From: Tabrizicola caldifontis
GTDB lineage: Bacteria > Pseudomonadota > Alphaproteobacteria > Rhodobacterales > Rhodobacteraceae
Direction: 5' to 3'
Length of the DNA: 64,000 nt
NCBI RefSeq assembly: GCF_004762095.1
Contig: NZ_SIJH01000006.1
Coordinates: 62,001-126,000, forward strand
Under the pieces are notes generated by a model that worked only from the letters and a program-made list of their open reading frames with translations, had not been told where the DNA came from and did not search any database. Both the position numbers and the translations under genes were made by a program. Shown piece by piece: positions 37,924 through 46,102 of this stretch (positions are counted from its first letter, which is position 1; each line of letters begins with the position of its first letter).

Positions 37924-39726
37924 ATGGCACGCGCACCACTTCTGCAACTGAATTCCGTTTCGCTGACCTTCGGCGGCAATCCCCTGCTGGATCAGGTTTC
38001 GCTGACCGTCCAGCCCGGCGACCGGCTGGCGCTGGTCGGGCGGAACGGATCGGGCAAGTCGACACTGATGAAGCTCATGGCAGGGCTAATCGAACCCGAC
38101 AGCGGCACCCGCACCGTGCCCCCCGGCGTGACCGTGGGCTACATGGAGCAGGATCCCGACCTTTCGCGCTTTGCCACCCTGGGTGATTTTGCGGCCTCGG
38201 CCCTGCCTGAGGGGCAGGACTACCGCCTGTCGGTCGTGGCCGAGGGGCTGAAGTTCAACCCCGCCGCCCCGGTTGCAACCGCCAGCGGCGGCGAACGCCG
38301 AAGGGCGGCGCTGGCCAAGCTTCTGGCCGAAGCGCCAGAGCTGATGCTGCTGGACGAACCCACGAACCATCTGGACATCCAGGCCATCGAATGGCTGGAG
38401 GCCGAGCTGCGCGACACCCGCGCGGCCTTCGTGCTGATCAGCCACGACCGCGCCTTCCTGCGGGCACTGACGCGGGCGACGCTGTGGCTGGACCGGGGCG
38501 TGCTGCGCCGGCGCGAGGCGGGGTTCGAGGGGTTCGAGGACTGGCGCGAAACCGTCTGGGCCGAAGAGGATGAGGCGCGCCACAAGCTCGACCGCAAGAT
38601 CAAGGCCGAGGCGCGGTGGGCGGTGGAGGGCATCTCGGCCAGGCGCAAGCGCAATATGGGCCGGGTGCGGGCGCTGCAACAGTTGCGCGCAGATCGCGCG
38701 GCCCAGATCCGGCGTCAGGGCACGGCGGCGCTAGCCTTCGAGTCCGGCCCGACCTCGGGCAGACGGGTAATCGAGGCCGAGAACATCTCGAAGGCCTATG
38801 GCGACAAGGTGATTATCCGCAACTTCAGCCTGCGCGTCCTGCGCGGCGACCGGGTGGCCTTCGTCGGGCCGAACGGGGTAGGAAAGACCACGCTTCTCAA
38901 GCTGTTGACGGGCGAAATTCAACCTGACAGCGGCACGGTTACTCTGGGGACGAACCTGCAGATCGCCGTCTTCGACCAGACTCGCGCCCGGCTAGACCCC
39001 GAAGCGAGCCTGTGGGAGAACCTGACCGGCGATCCGCTGATGCGCGTCTCGGGCGCGGCGGATCAGGTGATGGTTCGGGGCCAGCCCCGGCATGTGGTGG
39101 GCTATCTGAAGGACTTCCTTTTCGACGACATCCAGGCCCGTGCCCCGGTGCGCAGCCTGTCAGGTGGCGAAAAGGCGCGGCTGCTTCTGGCCAAGCTGAT
39201 GGCGCAGCCGTCGAACCTGCTGATCCTTGACGAACCGACAAATGATCTTGACGTCGAGACTCTGGACCTGTTGCAGGACATCCTGGGCGAATACGACGGC
39301 ACGGTGCTTCTGGTCAGCCACGACCGCGATTTCATCGACCGCGTGGCTACCACGACCGTGGCGCTGGAGGGGCAGGGCAGGGCGACGGTCTATCCCGGCG
39401 GCTGGTCCGACTATGCGGCGCAACGTCCGGCTGCGGAAGCCCCGGCCCCGGAACGCGCCGCTGCCCGGGCCGCGCCTGCAACCAGGACAGAGATCCCGCG
39501 CACCAGCGGCCTGTCCTTCACGGAACGGAAGCGGCTGGAGGATCTGCCTGCGCTGATCGAGAAGCTGGAGGCAGAGATCGCCAGGCTTTCCACGCTTTTG
39601 GCGGACCCCGATCTGTTTACCCGCGACCCGGTGAAATTCCGCAAGGCGACCGACGCGATGACCGAACGGCAGGCGGCGCTTTCGGCAGCGGAAACGGAGT
39701 GGCTGGAACTTGCCGATCGGGCCTGA
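37924..39726 (+). CDS. uup: ABC-F family ATPase, Uup-like
   Basis: A 600-residue soluble protein with two ATPase cassettes: Walker A GRNGSGKST and GPNGVGKTT, signatures ASGGERRR and LSGGEKAR, Walker B LLLDEPTNHLD and LILDEPTNDLD. The C-terminal region (residues 530-600) is a coiled coil, the mark of Uup among ABC-F proteins. There are no membrane segments. ABC-F proteins act on the ribosome; Uup also limits precise transposon excision and acts on replication intermediates. Confidence 0.9.
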   Translation: MARAPLLQLNSVSLTFGGNPLLDQVSLTVQPGDRLALVGRNGSGKSTLMKLMAGLIEPDSGTRTVPPGVTVGYMEQDPDLSRFATLGDFAASALPEGQDYRLSVVAEGLKFNPAAPVATASGGERRRAALAKLLAEAPELMLLDEPTNHLDIQAIEWLEAELRDTRAAFVLISHDRAFLRALTRATLWLDRGVLRRREAGFEGFEDWRETVWAEEDEARHKLDRKIKAEARWAVEGISARRKRNMGRVRALQQLRADRAAQIRRQGTAALAFESGPTSGRRVIEAENISKAYGDKVIIRNFSLRVLRGDRVAFVGPNGVGKTTLLKLLTGEIQPDSGTVTLGTNLQIAVFDQTRARLDPEASLWENLTGDPLMRVSGAADQVMVRGQPRHVVGYLKDFLFDDIQARAPVRSLSGGEKARLLLAKLMAQPSNLLILDEPTNDLDVETLDLLQDILGEYDGTVLLVSHDRDFIDRVATTTVALEGQGRATVYPGGWSDYAAQRPAAEAPAPERAAARAAPATRTEIPRTSGLSFTERKRLEDLPALIEKLEAEIARLSTLLADPDLFTRDPVKFRKATDAMTERQAALSAAETEWLELADRA

Positions 39727-39866
39727 GGCGGGGTTTTCCGGCAGGAATTGGCCGGTTCTGCCCCACGCATCGGCGACCGGCTGCCCGGGCCAGTCACATC
39801 GGTTCAAGGGGGCGTGAGGACGCCTTGTGCTTCCCCCGTCCGCAGCCCAGCCTTGAGTGCGAGCGA

Positions 39867-39884
39867 CCCGGTTCATGGACCGGG
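39867..39884 (+). promoter_or_regulatory. Leader hairpin upstream of the outer-membrane protein gene
   Basis: CCCGGT-TCATGG-ACCGGG, a perfect 6-bp stem with 6-base loop, ends 10 bases before the aaggag ribosome site (39895-39900) and 23 bases before the ATG. It would sit in the 5' leader and could stabilise a highly made outer-membrane protein mRNA. Confidence 0.4.
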
Positions 39885-39907
39885 CTGCCGGAACAAGGAG
39901 ACAAATC

Positions 39908-40507
39908 ATGAGATCTATCGCAGCACTTCTTGCCACTGCCGCCCTTGCCAGCCCCGCGCTGGCCGGTGGGCCGACCGTGGTTCAGCCGGAACCGGTTGTG
40001 ACTGCGGCCCCCGCGCCCGTGGTCGCGCCTTCGGCCGACTGGGGCGGGTTCTATGCCGGTGCCCAGTTGGGTTACGCCGACATCGGTTCGAACGGGGCGG
40101 GGCTTGACGGCAACGACTGGCTTGGCGGTATCCACGCCGGCTATCGCTGGGATTTCGGCCAGTATGTCGCCGGGGCGGAACTGGACTATGACACCGCGAG
40201 CATCGACCTTGGCTCGGTGCCCGGTGACGAGATCGACAGCATCGCCCGGCTGAAGTTCATGGGCGGGACCGAGGTGGGCAACAGCCTGATCTATGCCACC
40301 GCAGGTGCTGCCCGCGCGACGGCAACTGTCGGCGGAAACGATCTGTCGGACAATGGCTGGTTCATTGGCGCGGGGTTCGACACTGCCATCAACGACCGCT
40401 GGACGGTGGGCGGCGAGCTTCTGCAGCACCGCTTCAGCGACTTTGACGGTCAGGGCGTCGATTTCGATGCCACCACCCTGAAGGCCAAGGTCTCGCTGCG
40501 CTTCTGA
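39908..40507 (+). CDS. Small outer-membrane beta-barrel protein
   Basis: 199 residues with a clear signal peptide (MRSIAALLATAALASPALAG), a Pro/Val-rich linker and an OmpA/opacity-like eight-strand barrel (GGFYAGAQLGYADIG, GGIHAGYRWDFGQYVAG, FIGAGFDTAINDRWTVGGE) ending in Phe (KVSLRF), as expected for BamA-dependent insertion. Similar proteins are abundant porin-like surface proteins in Rhodobacteraceae. A strong ribosome site precedes the ATG. Confidence 0.85.
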   Translation: MRSIAALLATAALASPALAGGPTVVQPEPVVTAAPAPVVAPSADWGGFYAGAQLGYADIGSNGAGLDGNDWLGGIHAGYRWDFGQYVAGAELDYDTASIDLGSVPGDEIDSIARLKFMGGTEVGNSLIYATAGAARATATVGGNDLSDNGWFIGAGFDTAINDRWTVGGELLQHRFSDFDGQGVDFDATTLKAKVSLRF

Positions 40508-40524
40508 TGCCGGCGTGATCCGGC

Positions 40525-40558
40525 CCGGCCTTGCTTTCCATCCGGGGGGCGAGGCCGG
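40525..40558. terminator. Hairpin between convergent outer-membrane protein and TPM genes
   Basis: CCGGCCTTGC and GCGAGGCCGG form a 10-bp stem with one G-U pair and a 14-base loop, 17 bases after the stop codon at 40507. No U tract follows on either strand. Confidence 0.4.
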
Positions 40559-40635
40559 CCATGCCGTCGCGTGTTTCGAATGGCGCAACCTGAAGTCAGG
40601 TGGCGCTGCAGTGTCAGGCCTATCCGACAATCTGT

Positions 40636-41535
40636 CTACCATCGGCCGCTTGCACCACCGCCGGACGACCGCCCCCCGCCAAATCCACCGCGGCTGCTTC
40701 CCGATGCGCTGCTGCCCCCTGTCAGGCTGCGCGACGATGATGCCCTGCGACCGGGGCGGATCGTGTAGGTCTGTCGTTCGTTGAAACCGCAGGACGAACA
40801 GGTCAAGTGCACGATTCCTGTCCCGTAGGAAGCTTTCCCGGCAGGTTCGATGACCTCGTTGATGCGTTGAAGCGTGGCGTTGCCGCAATTCGGACAGCGG
40901 CGCCGATTTCGCATACGCCAAAGCCCGAAGGCTGCAATGCCCCCGACGCCCCCAACCCCCAGAAGCCACGACAGGTCGCGGTCGGCCGCAGTCTCGCCGA
41001 AACCATCGGTCAGCGTGACTGGCTGCCCCTCGAGAAAGGGCGCAATCAGGCGGTCCCGCACGGAAAGGATTCCGCCTTCGATCCCGCCGGCAATGCGTCC
41101 TTCGCGAAACTCGGGCAGGACAGCAGTCGACAACACGCGTGCGGCGCGCCCGTCGTAGACGGCATCATAGCCTGTGCCCAGCGCTATCCGGGCCTCGCGC
41201 GATCCGGTCACGACCAGAAGCAGAATACCGTCGTTTCGGTCTGCCTCTCCGATGCCCCAGGCGTTGAACAGCGCCTTGGCATAGGCATCAAGCCGCATCC
41301 CCGCGCCGCCGTGGTCGGCAATGTCGCCCATCGTTGCCACAACCATCTGAACCCCGGTCTCGTCGCGCAGTTGCCGGAGAAGCCGCACGATGCGCCCTTC
41401 TTCGGCGTCATCCAGCACCCCGGCATAGTCCGACACCGTGTCGGACAGTGGTTGCGGCAGCGGCTCGGCCAGGGCGAAAGGACCGAGGGACAGGAAAGAC
41501 AGGCCGAGAATCAGGCCGATGGCACGCTGGAACAT
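40636..41535 (-). CDS. TPM-domain (YgcG-like) membrane protein with zinc-ribbon-like segment
   Basis: 299 residues with a signal peptide (AIGLILGLSFLSLGPFALA), a TPM domain facing the periplasm (VSDYAGVLDDAEEGRIVRLLRQL; GILLLVVTGSREARIALG), one membrane helix (LSWLLGVGGVGGIAAFGLW), then CPNCGN…CSSCG, a four-Cys metal site on the far side of the membrane. A Gly/Ser-rich tail follows. TPM proteins are tied to photosystem repair in plastids and have unknown roles in bacteria. The start overlaps the 3' end of the decarboxylase gene by 25 bases. Confidence 0.85.
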   Translation of the reverse strand: MFQRAIGLILGLSFLSLGPFALAEPLPQPLSDTVSDYAGVLDDAEEGRIVRLLRQLRDETGVQMVVATMGDIADHGGAGMRLDAYAKALFNAWGIGEADRNDGILLLVVTGSREARIALGTGYDAVYDGRAARVLSTAVLPEFREGRIAGGIEGGILSVRDRLIAPFLEGQPVTLTDGFGETAADRDLSWLLGVGGVGGIAAFGLWRMRNRRRCPNCGNATLQRINEVIEPAGKASYGTGIVHLTCSSCGFNERQTYTIRPGRRASSSRSLTGGSSASGSSRGGFGGGRSSGGGASGRW

Positions 41536-42917
41536 GGGGCAAGCAGATCCTGGACGGTCGTTTGCACCAGCATGACATCTTCGCGCCTGCAGTCAAACGA
41601 TCCGACCTGGACCCGGATCGCGAATCGCCCGTCGACTCGGGTCTGGGTCAGGTAGATCCGGCCGTCGTCGTTGATCCTCTGCAGAAGCGCCTCGGTTGCC
41701 GCATCGTCCTTCAGCGCGAAGGTAAACAGTGAAAGGCGTGGTTCGGTCACGATTTCGACCCCCGGCAGGGCGGCAATCCGGTCGTGCAGTTCGCGTGCCC
41801 AGACAACATGGTTGCGGATGCGTGTCCGCAGCCCCTCGAGGCCGTAGGCGCGCAGCACGAACCAGAGTTTCAGCGCCCGGAACCGGCGGCCCAGTGGCAC
41901 GGTCCATTCGTTGAAGTTGACGATCTCTTCCCGTCCCGCGGTTTCCAGGTAGGTAGGCCGCAGGCCCAGCGTGCGCACCTGTGCGCCCGGATCCTTCAGG
42001 AACTGAACCGAACAGTCGAACTGCGCCCCGAGCCACTTGTGCGGGTTCAGAACGATGGAGTCAGCCCCCTCAACCCCCGCCCAGAGGCTGCGGAATTCGG
42101 GGCAGATCATCGCGCTTCCTGCCCAGGCGGCATCGACGTGGACCGGCACGCCTTCGGACCTTGCAACGGCAACGCAGTCGGCAATCCGGTCGAATGCGCC
42201 GACACTGGTGCCCCCGGCACACAGGATGACGCCCGCAGGCACCATTCCCGCCGTCCGATCGGCCACGATGGCCGCGCGCAAGGCCGCGCCGGTCATCGCG
42301 CGGGTTTCGTCCACCGGCACCTTGACCAGGTTCCGTTGCCCGATCCCGGCGATGCGGATCGCCTTGTCCACGCTGGAATGGGTCTCGGCGCTGGCGTAGA
42401 AGCGCAGGATCGGCGCCCCTGCCATGCCCTCGTCCAGTCCGTGCCAGTCCAGCGCCCTTTCGCGCATTGTCAGCACGGCCGATAACGTGGCGTTGGTCGC
42501 GGAATCATGGATCGTTCCGAAATAGCCCTCGGGCAGGCCTACAGCCTGACGCAGCCACTGGACCATGACCTGTTCCATCTCGGTCGCGGCCGGAGAGGTC
42601 TGCCAGATCAGGGCATTGCATGCCATGGCATTGACCAGCTGCTCGGCCAGCATGCTGGCAGGAGCGGCGTTCGCCGGAAAATAGGCGAAGAAGCGCGGGT
42701 GCTGCCAGTGGGTCATGCCGCCCGGCACGATCCGCTGGAAGTCGTCCCAGATCGTCTCCATCGGCTCGGCGCCTTCGGGCGGCGACGACGGCAACTGTGC
42801 CGCCACGGCCCCCGGCACAAGGGGCGCGCGCACCGGCCGGTCGCGCAGGGTCCCGTGATAGTCCGCGGCCCAGTCCGCCGCCCGCTTCGCCCATGATCGC
42901 AGGTCTTCGTGATCCAT
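41511..42917 (-). CDS. PLP-dependent aromatic-type amino acid decarboxylase
   Basis: A 468-residue group II decarboxylase (pfam00282 fold). The PLP lysine is in NPHKWLGA, the Asp contacting PLP in HVDAAWAGS, and the segment HWQHPRFFAYFPANAA is typical of DOPA/tyrosine/tryptophan decarboxylases. It would convert an L-amino acid to its amine and CO2; substrate not decidable by sight. I chose the ATG at 42917 (gggaga site) over the upstream frame start at 42977. The gene overlaps the TPM gene by 25 bases. Confidence 0.87.
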   Translation of the reverse strand: MDHEDLRSWAKRAADWAADYHGTLRDRPVRAPLVPGAVAAQLPSSPPEGAEPMETIWDDFQRIVPGGMTHWQHPRFFAYFPANAAPASMLAEQLVNAMACNALIWQTSPAATEMEQVMVQWLRQAVGLPEGYFGTIHDSATNATLSAVLTMRERALDWHGLDEGMAGAPILRFYASAETHSSVDKAIRIAGIGQRNLVKVPVDETRAMTGAALRAAIVADRTAGMVPAGVILCAGGTSVGAFDRIADCVAVARSEGVPVHVDAAWAGSAMICPEFRSLWAGVEGADSIVLNPHKWLGAQFDCSVQFLKDPGAQVRTLGLRPTYLETAGREEIVNFNEWTVPLGRRFRALKLWFVLRAYGLEGLRTRIRNHVVWARELHDRIAALPGVEIVTEPRLSLFTFALKDDAATEALLQRINDDGRIYLTQTRVDGRFAIRVQVGSFDCRREDVMLVQTTVQDLLAPCSSVPSA

Positions 42918-43072
42918 CTCTGTCTCCCGCTGTTGGGCGCAAATGGGCACGATTGGCGCGAAACGGCAAGCCGCCATCCCTTTTCTGCCAAGGTCTCAAC
43001 TTGCTCTGGCCACGCTCGACCACTAGGAGTGGGGGGACAAGGCAGGGTCTGATCTGATTTCATGAGGTATCG

Positions 43073-43690
43073 ATGTCCATTGCGCGCCGCGTTGTCCTGT
43101 TTGGCCTGTCCGGGTTGCTGCTGACTGCATGTGTGGGCGGCGGCACGTTCAAGACCGACTATGTTCCCGTTCCGGCCAGTGTTTCCGCCGGCTGGCGGCT
43201 GGCGGATGTGCGGGTTTCGGTGCCAAAGACCCTGACGGTCAGCGAGGCCAAGACCCTTCTGCCGAACGCCGACATTGTCTGGCGCGAGGATCCGCTTGGC
43301 GACCGCCATGCACAGGTGGCCGCGATCATGGACGCCGCCGTTACCCTTGGGGCGCAAGGTTTGCGGGGTTCGCGCCCGGTCGTGATCGAGGTGACAGTTC
43401 TGCGGTTCCACGCCCTGACGTTCGAGGCCGAACAGCGGGGAACCAACTGGGGCGTTCACAACATCAAGTTCACGGCCCGGGTTGTCGATGCCCGGACGGG
43501 GGAAGAGCTGCTGCCGGCGACCGAGATCCGGGCGGAGCTGCCCGCCCTGGCTGGCAATCAGATGCGCGAGGCCAGAAGAAAGGGCGTAACGCAAAAGTCG
43601 ATGATCACCAACCACGTCGCCAGAACGGTCGCAGGCTGGCTGTCGATCGGCCCGGACAATCGCACCAGCTTTACCCGTCAGGGCAACTGA
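43073..43690 (+). CDS. Lipoprotein of unknown function (DUF6778-like)
   Basis: 205 residues, N-terminus RRVVLFGLSGLLLTACVGGG with a lipobox Cys. The rest (WRLADVRVSVPKTLTVSE, PNADIVWREDPLGDRHAQV, RPVVIEVTVLRFHALT) matches a conserved Rhodobacteraceae lipoprotein family that I know as DUF6778; function unknown. Stand-alone gene, divergent from the decarboxylase. Confidence 0.75.
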   Translation: MSIARRVVLFGLSGLLLTACVGGGTFKTDYVPVPASVSAGWRLADVRVSVPKTLTVSEAKTLLPNADIVWREDPLGDRHAQVAAIMDAAVTLGAQGLRGSRPVVIEVTVLRFHALTFEAEQRGTNWGVHNIKFTARVVDARTGEELLPATEIRAELPALAGNQMREARRKGVTQKSMITNHVARTVAGWLSIGPDNRTSFTRQGN

Positions 43691-43887
43691 CCTGTAGGGG
43701 CCCTGCGACGGGCGGGGCCGTGCCGCAGCGCCGCCCTGTGCCAGACGAGGGCGCTGCGCACCCCGAAACGCCGGGAAGACGGGCGGGCAAGGCTATCCCG
43801 GCTCGGTGGTCCTTGTTGATCCGGGCTGCCTTGGCCGTGCCGACACCCTGCCGCAGCATCACCGCCCATGCCTTCGCTGCAGACGCT

Positions 43888-44526
43888 TCAATTACCGGGA
43901 GTCCGGGGCACGGCCGGGGTCAGCAGCCGCTGGAACAGGGTTTCCAGGAAGATGCCGGCCTCGGCAAAGGGATCGTGGCCGGGGCCAAGCACGGCCCGGA
44001 TCTGAACATCGAAATCGGCGTAATGCTGCGTAAGCGCCCAGATCGAGAAGATCAGATGCACCGGATCAACGCGGGCAATGCGGCCTTCGTCCATCCAGTG
44101 GGCAAGGATACGCGCCTTTTCGGCGACCAGTTCGCGCAGATCGCCCTCGATCACCTCACGCATTCTGGGGGCACCTTGCAGGATTTCCCCGGCAAAAAGG
44201 CGGCTTTCCCGCGGGTAGTCGCGGGCCAGGTCTAGCTTGCGGCGGACATAGGACATGACTTCGGCTAACGGATCTCCGGCCGGATCCATCGCCCGCAGCG
44301 GATCAAGCCAGGTGTCCAGAAGACCGGTCAGCAGCGCCTTGTGTACCGCCTCTTTCGACGGGAAGTAATAAAGCAGGTTCGGTTTGGACAGGCCCGCCAC
44401 CTCGGCGATCTGGTCCAGAGTTGCACCCCGGTACCCGTGCTGGGAAAACACCTCCAGCGCGGCATCGAGGATGGCTTCGCGATTCTTCTGCTGGATGCGG
44501 GTACGGGGGCGGGTGGTGGCTGACAT
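43888..44526 (-). CDS. TetR-family regulator, RutR-like (paralogue 2)
   Basis: A 212-residue TetR protein with helix-turn-helix TLDQIAEVAGLSKPNLLYYFPSKE and the RutR-type C-terminal domain (ESRLFAGEILQGAPRM, WALTQHYADFDVQI). RutR senses uracil and thymine and represses or activates pyrimidine genes. It lies about 800 bases beyond the other RutR-like gene in the same strand direction. The ATG at 44526 is chosen as the start of the basic N-terminal arm; no perfect RutR box was seen upstream of it. Confidence 0.82.
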   Translation of the reverse strand: MSATTRPRTRIQQKNREAILDAALEVFSQHGYRGATLDQIAEVAGLSKPNLLYYFPSKEAVHKALLTGLLDTWLDPLRAMDPAGDPLAEVMSYVRRKLDLARDYPRESRLFAGEILQGAPRMREVIEGDLRELVAEKARILAHWMDEGRIARVDPVHLIFSIWALTQHYADFDVQIRAVLGPGHDPFAEAGIFLETLFQRLLTPAVPRTPGN

Positions 44527-44631
44527 GCGGTCACGGAACTGATCACTGTGCCTCACTGGATAGCGTGCAGGCGCGTGCCGGGTCAAACCATTCGCCCGCT
44601 CCGTCCCTTCCGACCCGGCCTGACCGATGGC

Positions 44632-44718
44632 CTACTGCACCAGCTGCATCATCCCCCAGGGAATGATGGTTACCATGGCGACAATGACCAGGAGTGAACG
44701 CTTGATGCCAGTGAACAT
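44632..44718 (-). CDS. 28-residue single-helix membrane peptide
   Basis: A short ORF MFTGIKRSLLVIVAMVTIIP… ending GMMQLVQ: a basic start, then one hydrophobic helix. Its ribosome site AAGGGAGA (44724-44731) lies exactly 5 bases before the ATG, stronger than that of most large genes nearby. It is between the two RutR-like genes and on their strand. Function unknown. Confidence 0.6.
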   Translation of the reverse strand: MFTGIKRSLLVIVAMVTIIPWGMMQLVQ

Positions 44719-44871
44719 GTTGATCTCCCTTGATGTTTCTTGCCGACATAGGCGCGCGCTTCTTGGTTGCAAGGGGGATGCGGTCAGCCGTCGCAGGTTC
44801 AGGACAGATCGCCCGGCCATTCGCGACCGGATGTCTGGCGACCGTCACGGCACGATGGTTTCCGGTTCGCC

Positions 44872-45324
44872 CTATACGGCCATCAGGGCCCGAAGGCCGC
44901 GTACGACCAGCCTGTGATCCTCTTCCTGAGTAAGGCCAGAGACGGTGGCCACGGCGACGACGCCTGCCCCCCTGACCCGGATGGGCACCGCCCCGCCGCT
45001 GTCTGCGAAATCGGCCGGTGCCAGCCCGTGCCGGTCGAGCGTCTGGCCCCTGGCCCTGTTGCGCTGTGCGACCAGAAGCGTGGGCAGCTGGAAGGCCAGC
45101 GCCGTGTTCGACTTGCGCCGCGCCCAAAGATCGTTCAGCGGGGCAGAGCCCGGCAGCGCGGCGTGGAACAGCGTCCGGTCTGCGGTGCGGATGTCGATCA
45201 CCACGCCCAGATCCTCGGCCAGGGCAAGGTCGATCAGGATTTCGCCCAGCCGAAGCGCCGAGGTTTCGTCGAACCGGGCAAGTTCCAGCCCGGCGTATTC
45301 GGCTTCAAGGTCGTCACTGTCCAT
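44872..45324 (-). CDS. UPF0303/haem-degrading-domain protein (GlcG/HbpS-like fold)
   Basis: A 150-residue protein of the DUF336-like, UPF0303 group (ALAEDLGVVIDIRTADRTLF; NDLWARRKSNTALAF; FADSGGAVPIRVRGAGVVAV). The fold binds haem or small molecules in some members; here the neighbours suggest a role in pyrimidine or amide breakdown, as inference only. It starts 9 bases after the upstream rutR-like gene with a ggaga site, so both are co-transcribed. Confidence 0.75.
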   Translation of the reverse strand: MDSDDLEAEYAGLELARFDETSALRLGEILIDLALAEDLGVVIDIRTADRTLFHAALPGSAPLNDLWARRKSNTALAFQLPTLLVAQRNRARGQTLDRHGLAPADFADSGGAVPIRVRGAGVVAVATVSGLTQEEDHRLVVRGLRALMAV

Positions 45325-45333
45325 CGCGCTCTC

Positions 45334-45981
45334 CTATATCGCGCCGATCCCGCGCAGGACCATGTCCTTCACGCTGGCCTTCGCCTCGGCCCATTGCCTG
45401 TCGGTAAGTGGCTTGCCGCCATTCAGCGTCTGGATCTGGTGGCTGAAGTCGGCGTAGTGCTGGGTCGTAGCCCAAAGCATGTACAGCAGATGCCGCGGGT
45501 TGACCGGCCGCATCTTGCCTTCGTCGATCCAGCGCTGGATCACCGCGATCCGTCCTTCGGTCCAGTCGCGCAGCGTGGTTTCCAGATAGTCCTGGATCAC
45601 CGGAGCGCCGTGCATGACCTCTGACGCCCAGACCTTGGACCCGTGCGGATGGCGACGCGAGATATCCATCTTGGCATCGATGTAGGCACCGATTCCCTCG
45701 ACCGGCCCCGGCGCATCATCGAAGCTTGACGCCGCATCCAGCCAGATTTCGAAGATCTGTTGCACCACGCGGCGATACAGATCCTCCTTGGTGGCGAAAT
45801 AGTAGTGCAGGTTCGCCTTGGGCAACCCGGCCATGTCGGCGATCAGCTGCATGGTAGCACCACCGAAACCGGCCTCGGCAAAGACCTTCTCGGCTGCATC
45901 CAGGATCGCGCGTTCGTTCTCGCGCCGAATATCCGTGCGGCGGCCGGGCCTGATGCGTGAAATCTGGGCGTCGCCGCTCAT
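45334..45981 (-). CDS. TetR-family regulator, RutR-like (paralogue 1)
   Basis: A 215-residue TetR protein with helix-turn-helix TMQLIADMAGLPKANLHYYFATKE and RutR-type ligand domain (GSKVWASEVMHGAPVI, WATTQHYADFSHQI). It is divergent from the amidohydrolase gene, and two RutR-like operators lie between them. It is the natural repressor of the pyrimidine operon at 46103-53530 and probably of itself. Confidence 0.87.
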   Translation of the reverse strand: MSGDAQISRIRPGRRTDIRRENERAILDAAEKVFAEAGFGGATMQLIADMAGLPKANLHYYFATKEDLYRRVVQQIFEIWLDAASSFDDAPGPVEGIGAYIDAKMDISRRHPHGSKVWASEVMHGAPVIQDYLETTLRDWTEGRIAVIQRWIDEGKMRPVNPRHLLYMLWATTQHYADFSHQIQTLNGGKPLTDRQWAEAKASVKDMVLRGIGAI

Positions 45982-45998
45982 CGCTCCCCGGATTTTTG

Positions 45999-46014
45999 TT
46001 GACCGTCTGGTCAG
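45999..46014. promoter_or_regulatory. RutR-type operator 1
   Basis: TTGACCGTCTGGTCAG contains the palindrome TGACC-N4-GGTCA. It closely matches the RutR consensus TTGACCAnnTGGTCAA. It lies 17 bases upstream of the divergent regulator's start codon at 45981. Confidence 0.8.
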
Positions 46015-46032
46015 GTTGTGATGCGTTTCATC

Positions 46033-46048
46033 TTGACCATACGGTCAG
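46033..46048. promoter_or_regulatory. RutR-type operator 2
   Basis: TTGACCATACGGTCAG, a second TGACC-N4-GGTCA palindrome, centre 34 bases (about three helical turns) from operator 1. The two together cover most of the divergent promoter region before the amidohydrolase ATG at 46103. Confidence 0.8.
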
Positions 46049-46102
46049 GAAACGAGTCGCGGCAAGGGGCAGGATGGTCCCGGCGCGAACAGGGAGAGTA
46101 AG

